64,000 bases of DNA from Megalobrama amblycephala (lineage: Eukaryota > Chordata > Actinopteri > Cypriniformes > Xenocyprididae). Shown one piece after another: positions 1-11,700 of the stretch. Below the pieces are notes generated by a model. The model was not told the origin of the DNA and did no database searches. It was given only the letters and a program-made list of their open reading frames with translations. The stretch spans positions 22,542,150-22,606,149 of the forward strand of contig NC_063052.1 in NCBI RefSeq assembly GCF_018812025.1. Direction: 5' to 3'. The position numbers were made by a program, and so were the translations under genes. Position 1 is the first letter of the stretch; each line of letters begins with the position of its first letter.

Positions 1-700
1 CTCAGGGAACAGGGGTTACACTCGTAACCCGAGACGTTTTGCTTGTTTAATAAATCCTTTTGTTATTTAAAATGTTTTGAAACTCTTCATCCTCATCATT
101 GGACTAAAATGTTTCATGTAAATTCACAGCTGCTCTTGTTTTGCAGTTTTTACAGTACAGGGACAGTAAGGGTCGAACAGTTCGTCTGCTGGGTGGGTGT
201 GATCCTTCATAATTCAGGACGCTCTGCTTCTGCTCCTGCTGGTGTAAATGTCCTCAATGGAGGTGAGGCTGCTGTGAGTCATTTTTTGGGCAGATTTGAC
301 CACCCTCTGCAGCTCCTTCTTGTCAGCAGCAGAACAGTTCCTGTACCAGACAGTGATGGAAAAGGAGAGTGTCTCTCCAACACACACCGGTAAAATGTTA
401 GCAGAGTGCTGAGACCAGCCCGCTTCAACCTCCTGAGAAAATACAGGTGTTGATGGGACTTTTTTATAATGCTGACTGTGTTAATGACCCACATGAAGTC
501 ATTGGAAATGTGTACCTCGAGATACTTGAAACTGGAGACCATTTCCACAGCTGCTCCTCTGATGAAGAGGGGGTGTAACCTCTCCTCCTAAAGTCCACAA
601 CCATCTCCTCCATCTTACACACATTAATGCAGAGGTTGTTTACTCTGCACCCGTCCATAAGTTCTGCCACCTCCTGTCTGTAGAAGGAGTTATGTCCAGT
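1..700 (-). mobile_element. LINE (L2/Rex-type) ORF2 C-terminal fragment
   Basis: Minus-strand reading over 279-548 gives the C-terminal part of a non-LTR reverse transcriptase protein, with the FKYLEVHIS and YFLRRLKRAG motifs typical of fish L2/Rex-type LINEs. It is only a remnant: the frame breaks near 548 and again before 670, and no catalytic FADD box is inside. From about base 40 onward the sequence matches the LINE copy at 57.98-58.55 kb closely. The left window edge therefore probably continues into another TRIM unit. Bases 1-38 contain a short inverted motif (GGGTTAC/GTAACCC) that I could not assign. Confidence 0.75.
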
Positions 701-943
701 GATATGGAGTGTTCTTGACTCTTAGCTTTACCAATATACAAGGGTGAATGAATATAACGACTAAATATAGGCTTTCATCTCAGGCATCATCTTAATTTTG
801 CTTTAATGTGAACATGATTAATATGTTACCTAAGTCTGTAAAATATTTCAGGATACTTTAGAACCACGCTACAGGGCTTTTATTTTGAAACGCACTTTTG
901 TAGGCGGGAAATCTGCAATCTGTTTTGCATCTCATGAATAGGA

Positions 944-1386
944 GTTTTTACTAGTAATAATACAATTATAGAGCTCTTTAATTAGAATTGTTACTAGTAA
1001 GAATTGAATTAAAGAGCTCTCTAATTCAGTTTTTACTAGTAACAATTGAATTAGAGAGCTCTCTAGTGGAATTGTAGAGCTCTGCAATTGGATTATTACT
1101 AGTAACAATTGAATTACAGAGCTCTGCAATTGAATTCTTACTAGTAATAAATCAATTGCAGAGCTCTCTAATTGGAATTGTTACTAGTAAAAACTGAATT
1201 ATAGAGCTCTACAATTCAGTTGTTACTAGTAAGAATACAATTGCAGAGCTCTATAATTCAATTAGAGAGCTCTACAATCATAATTGTTACTAGTTAAAAT
1301 TTAATTATAGAGCTCTATAATTGTAATTGTTACTAGTACAAATTAAATTATAGAGCTCTTTAATTTAATTGTTACTAGTAAAAATA
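944..1386. repeat. Palindrome array with 21-bp phasing
   Basis: Two palindromes, ACTAGT (usually inside TTACTAGTAA) and GAGCTC (inside AGAGCTCT), mostly alternate through this stretch. I counted ten ACTAGT and eleven GAGCTC sites. Successive dyad centres, from 952.5 to 1376.5, are 21 or 22 bp apart at every step, including the two places where GAGCTC occurs twice running. The spacers are AT-rich, mostly variants of AATTG or CAATT. The minus-strand frame at 932-1129 is a by-product of the repeat and is not a gene. Confidence 0.9.
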
Positions 1387-1389
1387 TAA

Positions 1390-2165
1390 TCACGACGAGT
1401 AATGCTGGAACGTTTTTATGCTGAAACGGCCTTCCATACTGACCAGATATTCCGACATCTTTGCTGACCTTTGTCCTGCAGATGGTGCCGCGCGGCGCTG
1501 GACCATTCCGTCGTTGACGTATTAACATAAAAAACATAACATAAAACATAACATACATAAAACATATAAAACATCTTAATGATCTGCATGATTCACATGC
1601 GTCATGATTTTAGACCTAAAAAAACTGAATTCTGGATATATTCCGTCGCATTACCGCAAAAGATTCTTGTCGTGTGCGTACAGCTTTAATGCCCATTGTA
1701 CGCAGTTTAAAACATTTTCTACAAACGGCGCAGTTTGCCTCATAGACATTTACCGGAACCGGCCTTAACCACCAAGAGAATTCATCTTTCTCGAGCTATA
1801 AATCATTACATTTGCGCTTACCCAATAAGGCTACCAGCTATCTCAATTCTCTCTGATGACGCAACGCAATAACTACCGCGAGAAAAAAAATCTTCTGTCC
1901 AATGATCAGTCAGTCATTGGGTCTGTCAGACTATAGAAAGTTTTGCGGTATGCAACGAAAAATGTTTAAGACCCCAAGGTACGCTGGTCAGTTATAAAAT
2001 TGCGTCTAAAAATACACGAAACCGGACGGAGACATTTCACTCGCTCGGTCCCATACGGAATTTAATACCTCCCTTGCGAAAATTCAAGACGTTCCATACA
2101 ATTTAAGACTTTTTAGGCCTTAAAAACCGAAATTTGTATTTAACACTTTTTAAGACTTTTAAGCC
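1390..2165. other. Intergenic, no gene seen
   Basis: No coding region or recognisable element is visible. Around 1525-1575 there is a low-complexity run of CATAACATAAAA-type repeats. A few CpG-rich blocks suggest an old unassigned repeat. Confidence 0.5.
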
Positions 2166-2173
2166 ACTAATCC

Positions 2174-2325
2174 CAAGGGCGTAGATTTGGTTTCAACATT
2201 GGGGGGGTTGAGCGTTGGTATGCTGCCTGTTATTTATTTATTTTTTTAATAAAAAAAAAATCTGTTTTATGTGTAGCGTTATTGGACAATTTATTTCTTC
2301 TTCTTCATCTATCTATCTATCTATG

Positions 2326-2357
<32 letters not shown>

Positions 2358-3113
2358 ATAACTTTATGGCATTTATCTATAACCATTCATCAAATTCTAA
2401 CATAACGGAGTGATTCTAAAAAGAAAGAAATTATTAAATATTGAAACCGCCAGTAGGTGGCAGCAATTCGACGTTTTAATGAGTGAGCTACTTAAATCGT
2501 TCATTCAGGCCAATTCATTCAAAAGTCAGATTAATTAAGGAAGAAAACAAACACCGATGTGAATACTTTTGTCATTGATAAGACACTATTGAAAAATGAA
2601 GTAACAAAACAGACGGATGTTTTGATAACTGGTTACAGTTACACTGATAGTTATGGCTAAATTGCAATGGATTAGCTAGCTAAAATATATGTGGAGTGTA
2701 CCTAGCTATTACAATGTTTTCATACCTCCTTCTCAGTACATGCTTTTTAACATCCCTCTTTGAACAGAAGTTTAATATAGTCAGCTGGACAACGGTTCTC
2801 TTCATTTTTTGGTGCTACCCGTGCTCTCCATTCAAACAGAGCTCCACTCGCGTTGTTTTGGTGAAAGTGCGACGCTCATTGGTTTGGCGTTACCAATCGG
2901 TTCAATGGAAGGGGGTACTTTTTTGACTAATTTATTATGACAAACTCATATTCGATTAGAAACAAAATTATTGTTACAAAATAAATGAATTATACATATG
3001 TTTGTATAGATCTACTGTGATTTTCATGTTGAAATATTGGGGGGGTTGTAACTGATGGATTTGAATATTGGGGGGGTTACCTCCCCCCATCCCCCCCGCA
3101 AACTACGCCCCTG
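2174..3113. mobile_element. Non-autonomous hAT element with perfect 8-bp TSD
   Basis: The element starts CAAGGGCGTAG and ends CTACGCCCCTG, so the inverted termini are of the CAGGGGCG hAT type with one mismatch. It is flanked by the perfect 8-bp direct repeat ACTAATCC (2166-2173 and 3114-3121), the target duplication length of hAT elements. G-rich tracts (GGGGGGG) lie just inside each end. The 940-bp interior has a (CTAT)n microsatellite near 2307-2358 and a 76-codon frame (2696-2926) with no recognisable domain. No transposase is present, so it would depend on one supplied elsewhere. Confidence 0.85.
2450..2465 (+). promoter_or_regulatory. CTCF-like motif inside the hAT element
   Basis: CCAGTAGGTGGCAGCA fits the vertebrate CTCF core consensus (CCASYAGRKGGCRSYA, from memory) at every position. 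It is carried inside the non-autonomous hAT at 2174-3113. Motif only; binding is not shown. Confidence 0.45.
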
Positions 3114-3399
3114 ACTAATCCACACCTACCCCTAAACATACCCATAACCATTTCTTAAAACTGCGTAAATACAATAATAAGAGACAAAGCGTAATCACAG
3201 TAATTTATTTTTTGCGAAAATGTCAAAAGTGGTACCAAAAGTAGGCTACGTTAGTTCAAATGATGATGAGTTGCAGTCGCAGTCCTCTCAGGCGGTAATA
3301 GTTTTTATAGGGTACAGAGCAGAATTTAACATATTAATCCATGAAAATATGATGAATCCGGCTTCTCTCCCGTGAAGGCGCGCACTCAAATGTCAATCC

Positions 3400-4972
3400 A
3401 CTGATACACGGGATTTCGCAATCTGTGACGAAGCAGGTGAGAACCAATGAGCGTTTGATATCAGTGCCGTAACAGATCTCGTGGGCGCGACTTTCATATT
3501 TAAATCATAGCGAGCGCGGATATTGACTATGATTGTCGCTGCAGAGAATGAAGATGAAGATCGTCGGAAAAAGCGCAGAATTTGGATATGTTCCTTACAA
3601 ACAGGGATTATAAAGATTTGGAGTACAGCGAACAAATAAAATTGATGTGATTTGTGAATTTATGTTGTGCTTTGGTGTGTCTTATGCATTGTCAGAAAAC
3701 AGGAGAAAAGCATAATTTAAATGCTTTGTTAATGGTAAGTCATGTTAATTAATGGTCTACAAATGTTAGTAACACATCAGTTAATGTTGAAATAGTGTAC
3801 TTTGCAATAAGGTTCACAAATTCCATTAATAAATGCTTTGTTGAATGTAAGTAATGATAGTAAAGTGCATATAAACATGAACAACATATCTGTTAATGTT
3901 CAGAAGGTTTATACTTCAGAATTATGTTTACAGCCCAAATCAATGCCTTGTCAATAAATAATGCTGATAAGGTACACAATGGCATTTTTAACTTTAGGGT
4001 AGATGAGTTAGAAATGTTTACTCTTAGTGTGTCAACCGCTATATAAACTAATGTGAATATGTACAGTAAGTTAATCTTAAAACATTAAGGTTATAGAGTG
4101 CCTCAGGGATGACGCATTTTTGTAGGCAAAATCCGGAAGCGAGTTAGCATTTTAGGACTTCCGGTTCCAACGCCGTCAAGTCTATGGGTTTTTTGAATGG
4201 GTTTTTGCTAAATCGCCTGAAATAAGGTCTGTAGTTAACAAAGCCTCTGAATACTTTAACGTTTTGATCTATGACATAAAACACACCAGTTATAACCCAC
4301 TTGTGATTTTTTAAACTTTGTCTTAAAATCGGCGGTTGCTAACAAATTGCTAAAAGGGACTACTTCCTTTGGCGGGAACTTTAGACGTCATCATTAAAAA
4401 CGGGACATTTGGACAGCATTTCTCATGAAAAAGTGGATAAGTATTCATACACAGCGCAGATCATAATCAGTGAGCATGTTTTTAAATAGAGTTGTTTCTC
4501 TAAATCTGAGGAAGCTTGGTGGTGACGACGTTGATCCGCGACCATGGTGTGCTGTAGTCCGTTTATAGCCTACTGTTAGCCTTTTATATCTGACGACTTT
4601 ATTTAGGCTTCAAAATCTATAAATGTTGTGTTAACTTGTAAAGATTATCTTGATAGACAAAATGTGTAAGTGTCATAACCCTTATTTAAAAACAGAGCTT
4701 ATTTTCTGCGATTTTCCAAAAGTCTATGGGAAAAATGCATAGGCTTTCAACCGAGGGAACCCGTGCGCCGCTAACTTCCGGGTTGGCCTACAAAAACGCG
4801 TCATCCCTGGGGCACTCTATTTACAGGCATTGCCTGTGTGTTAACATTAACAAAGTTTAACTAATGCTGAACAGAGGTTTTGTTCATGGTTAGTTAATGT
4901 TAACTAATGCATTAACTAATGTTAACTAATACAACCTTATTGTAAAGTGTTACCATAGTGGGTATTCTAAAA
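3400..4972. repeat. Old TTAATG-rich transposon remnant hosting a nested MITE
   Basis: Both sides of the MITE at 4094-4819 carry TTAATGTTAACTAATG-type repeats. Inverted CAATAAGG/CCTTATTG motifs (near 3806 and 4935) suggest one older DNA element split by the MITE. The right end reads TTGTAAAGTGTTACC, a sequence I associate with a common fish DNA-transposon end. The superfamily is not determined. Short frames at 3393-3635 show nothing recognisable, and no gene is seen. Confidence 0.45.
4094..4819. mobile_element. MITE with about 34-bp terminal inverted repeats
   Basis: The left end begins TAGAGTGCCTCAGGGATGA and the right end, reverse-complemented, begins TAGAGTGCCCCAGGGATGA. The match continues for about 34 bp with two mismatches. 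The 726-bp interior has no transposase. The target duplication is ambiguous: TTA stands on the left and TTT on the right, so a Harbinger-type 3-bp duplication is possible but not established. Confidence 0.7.
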
Positions 4973-5046
4973 TGGTCTAATAATTGGTCTTATTGTGTAA
5001 AATGTTTTTTAAACTTCATCTAAACTCTAATTAAATAAACTTGTTG

Positions 5047-5052
5047 TTTATT
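5047..5052 (-). terminator. Polyadenylation signal of TRIM-A
   Basis: AATAAA on the minus strand about 190 bp downstream of the TRIM-A stop codon. The same signal is conserved in TRIM-C at 35626-35631. Confidence 0.5.
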
Positions 5053-5240
5053 GATCTGTTGATATGAAATATGGGAGTGTGAGTGTTGCTGTAGTGCTGA
5101 TATCAGTCATGTGGTCATCACGGCCCAATCACAGTCACCGAACTGATATTCAGATCAACAGTGCTCTTACTGCATGTGATCTGGATTAAATATTGGAAAC
5201 ATGATGAAAGCAGGAAGATCCAGACCTACAGGAGTAACGA

Positions 5241-5728
5241 TTACTGACTATTGACCGGTAAGATCCTCAGAGAGGAAGAACACCAAAAGAATGGAAATAG
5301 TGTGTGAGTGAAGGTGTGTGTGAATGTGTGTAGATGTGTGTTTGTTACAGGATCAGAGAATGACACCGTTCCTCTGTCATAGTCCAGATTCACTCTCACA
5401 CGATCAAGCTTCTGATTGACACGAAAACTAGAACCAACAATATATCCATACGTCACACTCCAGACATCCGTGTTGAAGAAAACATGTTCCTTCCTCTGGT
5501 TTGTTGCTGTAGTTACTCCAAGGATCCAGCCTGAACTCCCTTTAACCTCCACATCCCAGCAGTGTGTTCCTGAGTTAAAACCCTCTGATCCCAGAACACA
5601 GGGATAGATGTCAAATCTCTCTGGATTATCAGGAAGAGGTTGTTTGTTCCCGCTGTCTCTCACACTGGTCAAATCATCAGACAGGATGAGACATGGATTC
5701 GCAGTGTTTGGATCCAGAATCACAGGAG
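5241..5728 (-). CDS. TRIM-A terminal exon: PRY-SPRY (B30.2) domain
   Basis: The exon opens after a CTCATCAG acceptor at 5729-5730 and reads (T)[18 protein letters not shown], the PRY start. [25 protein letters not shown] and [17 protein letters not shown] follow; these are conserved SPRY strands. It ends ILPVNSQ-stop. The reading is open throughout and of normal length (about 162 residues). Against the other two copies it differs mainly in the loop after DVEVK and in the [13 protein letters not shown] loop, which correspond to ligand-facing variable loops of SPRY domains. Confidence 0.88.
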
Positions 5729-8700
5729 CTGATGAGACACAATCAACAGACACTTTTATTGTTCATATAATGATCAAGAGTGAACCAACACAGATTATTA
5801 TGAATTATGACACTGTTGATCAAACACATGTTCCTCTGATCACTGTCAGTGCTGTTATTAGTTTCACACTCATTTTATCATCAACTACAAACATTAAACG
5901 TGTGATTCAGACATTTGTGTCCATCAATTAAAATCGTTAATTCAATTGTTCCTAAGACACGGCTTCGCTCCAGGGGTGATAGAGCATTTTCTTCTTATGC
6001 TCCTAAGATTTGGAACTCTCTCCCATCTGACATCAGGGAAGCAAATACATTAGTGACTTTTAAATCTCTTCTCAAAACATTCTATATTATGATTGCTTTT
6101 ACTTGATTAATCATTTTATTTTTTCTATTGCTTTGATGTGTATATTTTTGTATTTAAATGTGTTGTTTTCTCTGTTATGTTTTCTTGTAAAGCGCTTTGA
6201 AAGCCATTTTTAAAGACACTATATAAAATAAAGGTATTATTATTATTATTATCATCATACTATCCACCCAGAACACCCTAGCAACTAGAAACACACTAGC
6301 AACGAGTGCCGAGTTTTGCCACTGCAAGCCCCACTCACATTTTCTTGAGGAAACGTACATTCTAGTTAATATTATTAGTATGAGAGTAAATCTTCTAAAT
6401 CGTAACAACCATCAAGGTTCTTGAGAGCTCAGATCTTCTGCAGTCAGACTCACTGTTTTGGACGATGTCCTGCATCTTCTTCCAGACTCTGAACGGCAGG
6501 TTGCCCAAGTAACGTGGCACATGAATCAAAGCTCCAGAAGCCATCTGTGGATCCGGCTGTGAGCTCTGGACTCTGGAAGAACATTCAGCAGTCAGAACTG
6601 CAGTGGCTTTGGATCAGAACCAGAGAGACCAGAGACAGGAGCAGATCACTCACCTTTCCTTTGAGACTGGAAACTCCTGCAGAACAAACACACCATTTAT
6701 CATCAAGAACTCAATCAATGAACCAATGATCAACCAATGATCTGAAATCAGACCTTCAGAAAGCAGACGTCATTGGCTTTCATCATCTCCTCTATGTCTT
6801 TGATTGTGTGTAAAAGAGCTGAGATGTTTCTGTTCATCTCCTCCAGCTTCTCCTTCATCATCTGCTTCTTCTGCTCCTTTTCCTCCCTCAGTGCAGTGAT
6901 TATAGCTTCTTCTTCATCCCTGAGAAACTGATGAAGCTTCTCAAACTGCTGTTTAATCTGACGCTCTGTGTGCTCAGCTTGAGACTGAAATCAAATCACA
7001 TTCACTTCAATCATCTCAATTGACACACATCAACACTTCACATCATTCATATCAGAGATAAACTCGAACACCGACATATAACAGATCCAGAAGCAGATCG
7101 CTGCTCGTCATTTACAGAAATAATAAACTGGAATCCATTATATTAAATATATCAGATCATAACTGTATATAGTGATCCTACAGCTGTAATGAAAATGACT
7201 CTCGATTCTGTTTCTTCACCTTGATGAGTTGAACTGTTTTCTCAAACTCTCCTTTCATTTCTTCATTGTGTTGAAGTTTCTCTTGTAAGGACTTCAGTGC
7301 TGTATTGAGCTCCTCCTAGAATTGAACAAAAACACATAAAACACCAGATTACAGTGAGAGAAGAAGAGAACACAGTGATATGATCATATAATGCTGTGAA
7401 AAAGTATTTCCCTCATCCTGATTTCTTCTGTTTTTGTGAACATCTCAAACTAAAATGATTCAGAAATTAAAACCTGCCATAAAACAAAGGCAGCCTGAGA
7501 AAACACAAAGAACAGTTTTTAAAACACAATGTTATTTATTGAAGCAAAATAACTTATCCAATATTATCTGCATCTGTGTGAAAATGTATTTGCTCTCGTA
7601 GTTACTAATTCCTCAAATCTCTGAAACTGTGTTTATAATGTGGTTCAGCTGAACTAAACTCAATGAGTCCTGATCACTGCAGCCCTGTTCAATCAAATCA
7701 CACTTCAATAGGACTTTTTCAACAGCATGAAGTTTGTTAAAAGGTCTTAAAGTGCCCCTATTATGCTTTTTCAAATATTATTTTCATGCAGTGTGTAATA
7801 TAGCTGTCTGTGAATATAAATGGTTTGCAAAGTTGTAAAATTGAAAGCGCATAATAAATAAAGTTCCCATTCAGTCGGTCACGTTCGACGTACGTCGGAC
7901 AGACCGACGAATAGGAATCTCGCTAGAGAGGCCAATCTACTTCGAGTGTAACTACAACAAGCCAATGCACATTGGCATGCAATCATATGCATCAGCTGCT
8001 CTCCTCGCAGCGCGGGTATATAATGAGCAGCAGGTGCGTTGCATCTTCAGCTTTTCATTTTGGAGCCGAACCGCCTGTAACAAACAGTGGTGTCTACGAG
8101 CGAGTGTTTGTCTTCAACGAGTCAGCTTTTTTGGAAAATCTGCTCTTTGTGTTGGTGCAGGCGAACAGCACTGCAGCGGGACCGATCTCTCTTCTTTATT
8201 TTCTCTTTTCTTTTGTTTTGCCCTTTTGAGAGAGCAAAGCCTCAGTTAGTGCTGGGCGGTATACCGGTTCATACCGAATACCGGTATTTATTTTTGTTAT
8301 GATATGAATTTTGATGATACCGCAATACCGGTATGTGTCGCTTAACCAACGTTAGGAATGCGGCGCAGCCCATTACTGTTTGAGAGCGTCCCATTTCACT
8401 GTTGCACTGTAATGAGAGCACAGCTGAGATCGCATCACAGCCTATGGTAGGGGAAAAAAACACCGTCATATACCGTGAAACGATATAATTTTGAAAAATA
8501 CCGTGATATAAATTTTTGGTCATACCGCCCAGCACTAGCCTCAGTTGTAAAAAGCCGTTCTCACGGCTGGTGAACGGTGCGCTTTTGAGCACTTAAGAGC
8601 TGTTCTCACAGCTAGTAAGAGGGAGGCTACAAGGAGAGAGTGCACACGACAGGCTGCACTATCCCCTGTCTGTGCTGCAGCAGTCATTCCCCTGCGTGCT

Positions 8701-11700
8701 TCGGCACCTAAAAGAGTAGTCCCTAAAAGAGCTTACACAAGTAGATTTGTGTCTTTTTAATGATGACATTCTACCTGTGTGCTTCTGGATGCGGTCGTTT
8801 CCTGTCCTCACTGACGGCCACGATCATTGTTTCACATGTCTGGGCGCGTGCTGAAGCGATGCTCGTGGGTGATTCATGTTTTCATATGAGAACATGATCA
8901 CGTCGACACACCGGTCGTGACTCTTTTTTCTCCGGGAAGCTTGAGTCCCCTCTGTTGTTGGCCAGCTGCCGCTTGTGTGTAAAAGCACAGCTGTGGGTCT
9001 GCCCGACACTTTGGGAGACCATGGAGATCAGCGAGAGCAAAACTCTCGCTTCTCTGCATGTCGTGTGCCGTCGAGCTGTCGGGCTGCAGTGCGGATTGTC
9101 ACGGCAACCCAGTGCTCGCTCAGCGCTCTGGATGCGTGGTTCCCTTGCCTAATCTCCATTGTAGTGCCCTCTCTGGTGCACCAGAAGAGGTCTACTTTGC
9201 TGATATGGCTTGGGTGACATGAGGTTGAGGGGTTCCTTCGGGAAACCAACCCCCTAGGGCCCCTCCCTCTCTAGCGCATTGCAAGCTGTGCAGTTTCTGG
9301 ATTGGATTGCTGGTCCTTCTCATAGGGGAACCTAGCATTTCATTCAGAGCTCCAGCTGAGGGTAAGACGTCGATTGCAGCATCAGAGAGAGTGCTGTTTT
9401 GCTCTGGAAATGAGGGTGACGCTGCCCACTGTGATGGTGTGTGCTTATGCTGACTCAGATTCAGAGTTTACAGCCATGCTTTCCCGGGGGTCCCGGATGT
9501 GCATGGAAAACTTAGCAGTATGGAGGTATTTTGGTGCCATAAATATGGAATGCCAAAAGTGCCAAAATCTGCATACATTTTTCCTCTCTCACTGCCCTCT
9601 TGGATGGGGTGGCTGTACACAGACCACTCCCACCCTGCATGTGAGGCCAAGGCACTCTTTATGCATGAGGGTAGTTCTGAGCTGGGGTTGAGCTGCGCTT
9701 GTTGACTAACCGTGATCAAAGTCACGGCGCAGGCCCTCAGCCAGACGATGTCCACCTCAGTGGTCCAGAAGGTCACCTCAGTTCAACCTGAAGGACGCGT
9801 ACTTTCATGTCTCGATTCTTCCGTGACACAGGCCATTCCTGCAGTTCGCGTTTGAAGGATGAGCATATCAGTACAGAGTCCTACCCTTCGGGCTGCCCCT
9901 GTCTCCCCGTGTCTTCACGAAAGTCATGGAGGGAGCCCTTGTTCCCATGAGAGAACAGGGTGTTCGCATCCTCAACTATCTCGACGACTGGCTCATTCTA
10001 GCACAGTCTCGGGATCAGTTGTGCGAACACAGGGATTTGGTGCTCAGACACCTCAGTCAGTTGGGGCTTCAGGTCAACTGGGAAAAGTGCAAACTCGCCC
10101 CAGTGCAGAGGATCTCTTTTTTCGGTTGGATTCGGTTGAATAGATAGCACGCCTCACAGAGGAACATGCTCAGTCGGTGTTGAACTGCCTGAATACGTTC
10201 AACGGCAGGACAGCGGTCCCACTGAAATAATTTCAGAGGCTCCTGGGGCATATGGCGGCCGCAGCGGCTGCAACATCACTCGCAAATATGCGTTTCCCCC
10301 AGTGAGCCTACTTGCACAGACACTGTGCAAAGTCAGGGAGGACGAGGAGCGGGTCCTGTTAGTTGCGCCCTATTGGCCCAACCGGACCTGGTTCCCAGAA
10401 CTCTCACTCCTCGCGACAGCCCCTCCCTGGTCCATTCCTCTGAGGAAGGACCTTCTTTCTCAGAGACGGGGCACTCTTTGGCACCCGCGTCCAGACCTCT
10501 GGAAACTCCATGTCTGGTCCCTGGATGGGACGCGGAGGTTCTAGGTGACTTACCCCCCGAGGTACTTAACACCATCACTTCGGCACGTGCTTACACCTCG
10601 AAGTGGAACCTGTTCGTCGAGTGGTGTTCTTCTCGCCGAGAAGACCCCGAAGATGCTCGATCAGAGTTGTGCTGTCCTTCTTGCAGCAAGGGTTGGAGGG
10701 TCGTCCACCTCCACCCTCAAAGTCCACACTGCTGCTATTTCCGCTTACCACGACCACATAGATGGCAAAACTGTTGGTCAGCACGACCTGGTCGTCAGGT
10801 TCCTTAGGGGGGTGAGACGGTTAAATCCTCCTCGACCTCCCTCCATACCCTCTTGGGACCTTGCTCTGGTGCTTCGAGCACTTCAGATTGCTCCCTTTGA
10901 GCCCTTGCAATCAGCAGACTTAAAGATTCTGTCTCTGAAGACTTTGCTGCTGGTTGCATTGGCCTCCATCAAGAGGGTAGGGGACCTGCAGTCATTTTCG
11001 GTCGACGAATCGTGCCTAGAGTTCGGGCCGGGTGACGGCCACATGGTACTGAGACCCCGGCCTGGCTATGTGCCCAAGGTTCCTACCACTCCCTTCAGGG
11101 ACCAGGTAGTGAGCCTGCAAGCGCTGCCCTCGGAGGAGGCAGACCCAGCCCTGGCTTTGCTCTGTCCAGTTCGCGCCTTGTGACTGTACATAGACAGAAC
11201 TCAAAGCTTCAGGACCTCAGACCAGCTCTTTGTCTGTTACAGAGGCCAGCAGAAGGGAAAGGCTGCCTCCAAGCAGAGGATGGCCCACTGGATAGTGGAT
11301 GCCATCGACCTGGCTTACCAAGCCCAGGGCGTGCCCTGCCCGCTCAGGTTGCATGCTCACTCCACGAGAGGTGTAGCATCCTCCTGGGCGCTGGCTCGTG
11401 GCGCCTCGCTAACAGACATTTGTTGAGCTGCGGGCTGGGCGACACCTAACACGTTCGCTAGATACTATAGCCTTCGTGTCGAGCCGGTCTCCTCCCGTGT
11501 CAGAGGTAAGAGGCACGGAGAGGCCCCGTCTTAGTGTCGGCTTGCTGCGCTACATGCGCTCTCTTTGCTCCAGAGAGTCCCTACGGGCAGACCCTGTTGA
11601 GTCCTCCGGTTACCCTTCAGCAGCTGACGTGGCTGAGCATCTGGCGCCAGGCCTATACTCCGTTGCATCCTCGAGAACCGGATTTAGGCTGGGTTCCATG

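Noticed and set aside
9374..9776. Plus and minus frames of about 100 codons
   Set aside because: Both lie in the degenerate gag region of the DIRS element without recognisable domains.
10545..11183. Functional host recombinase gene
   Set aside because: It is part of a DIRS element, continues in another frame and has a premature stop before the catalytic tyrosine.
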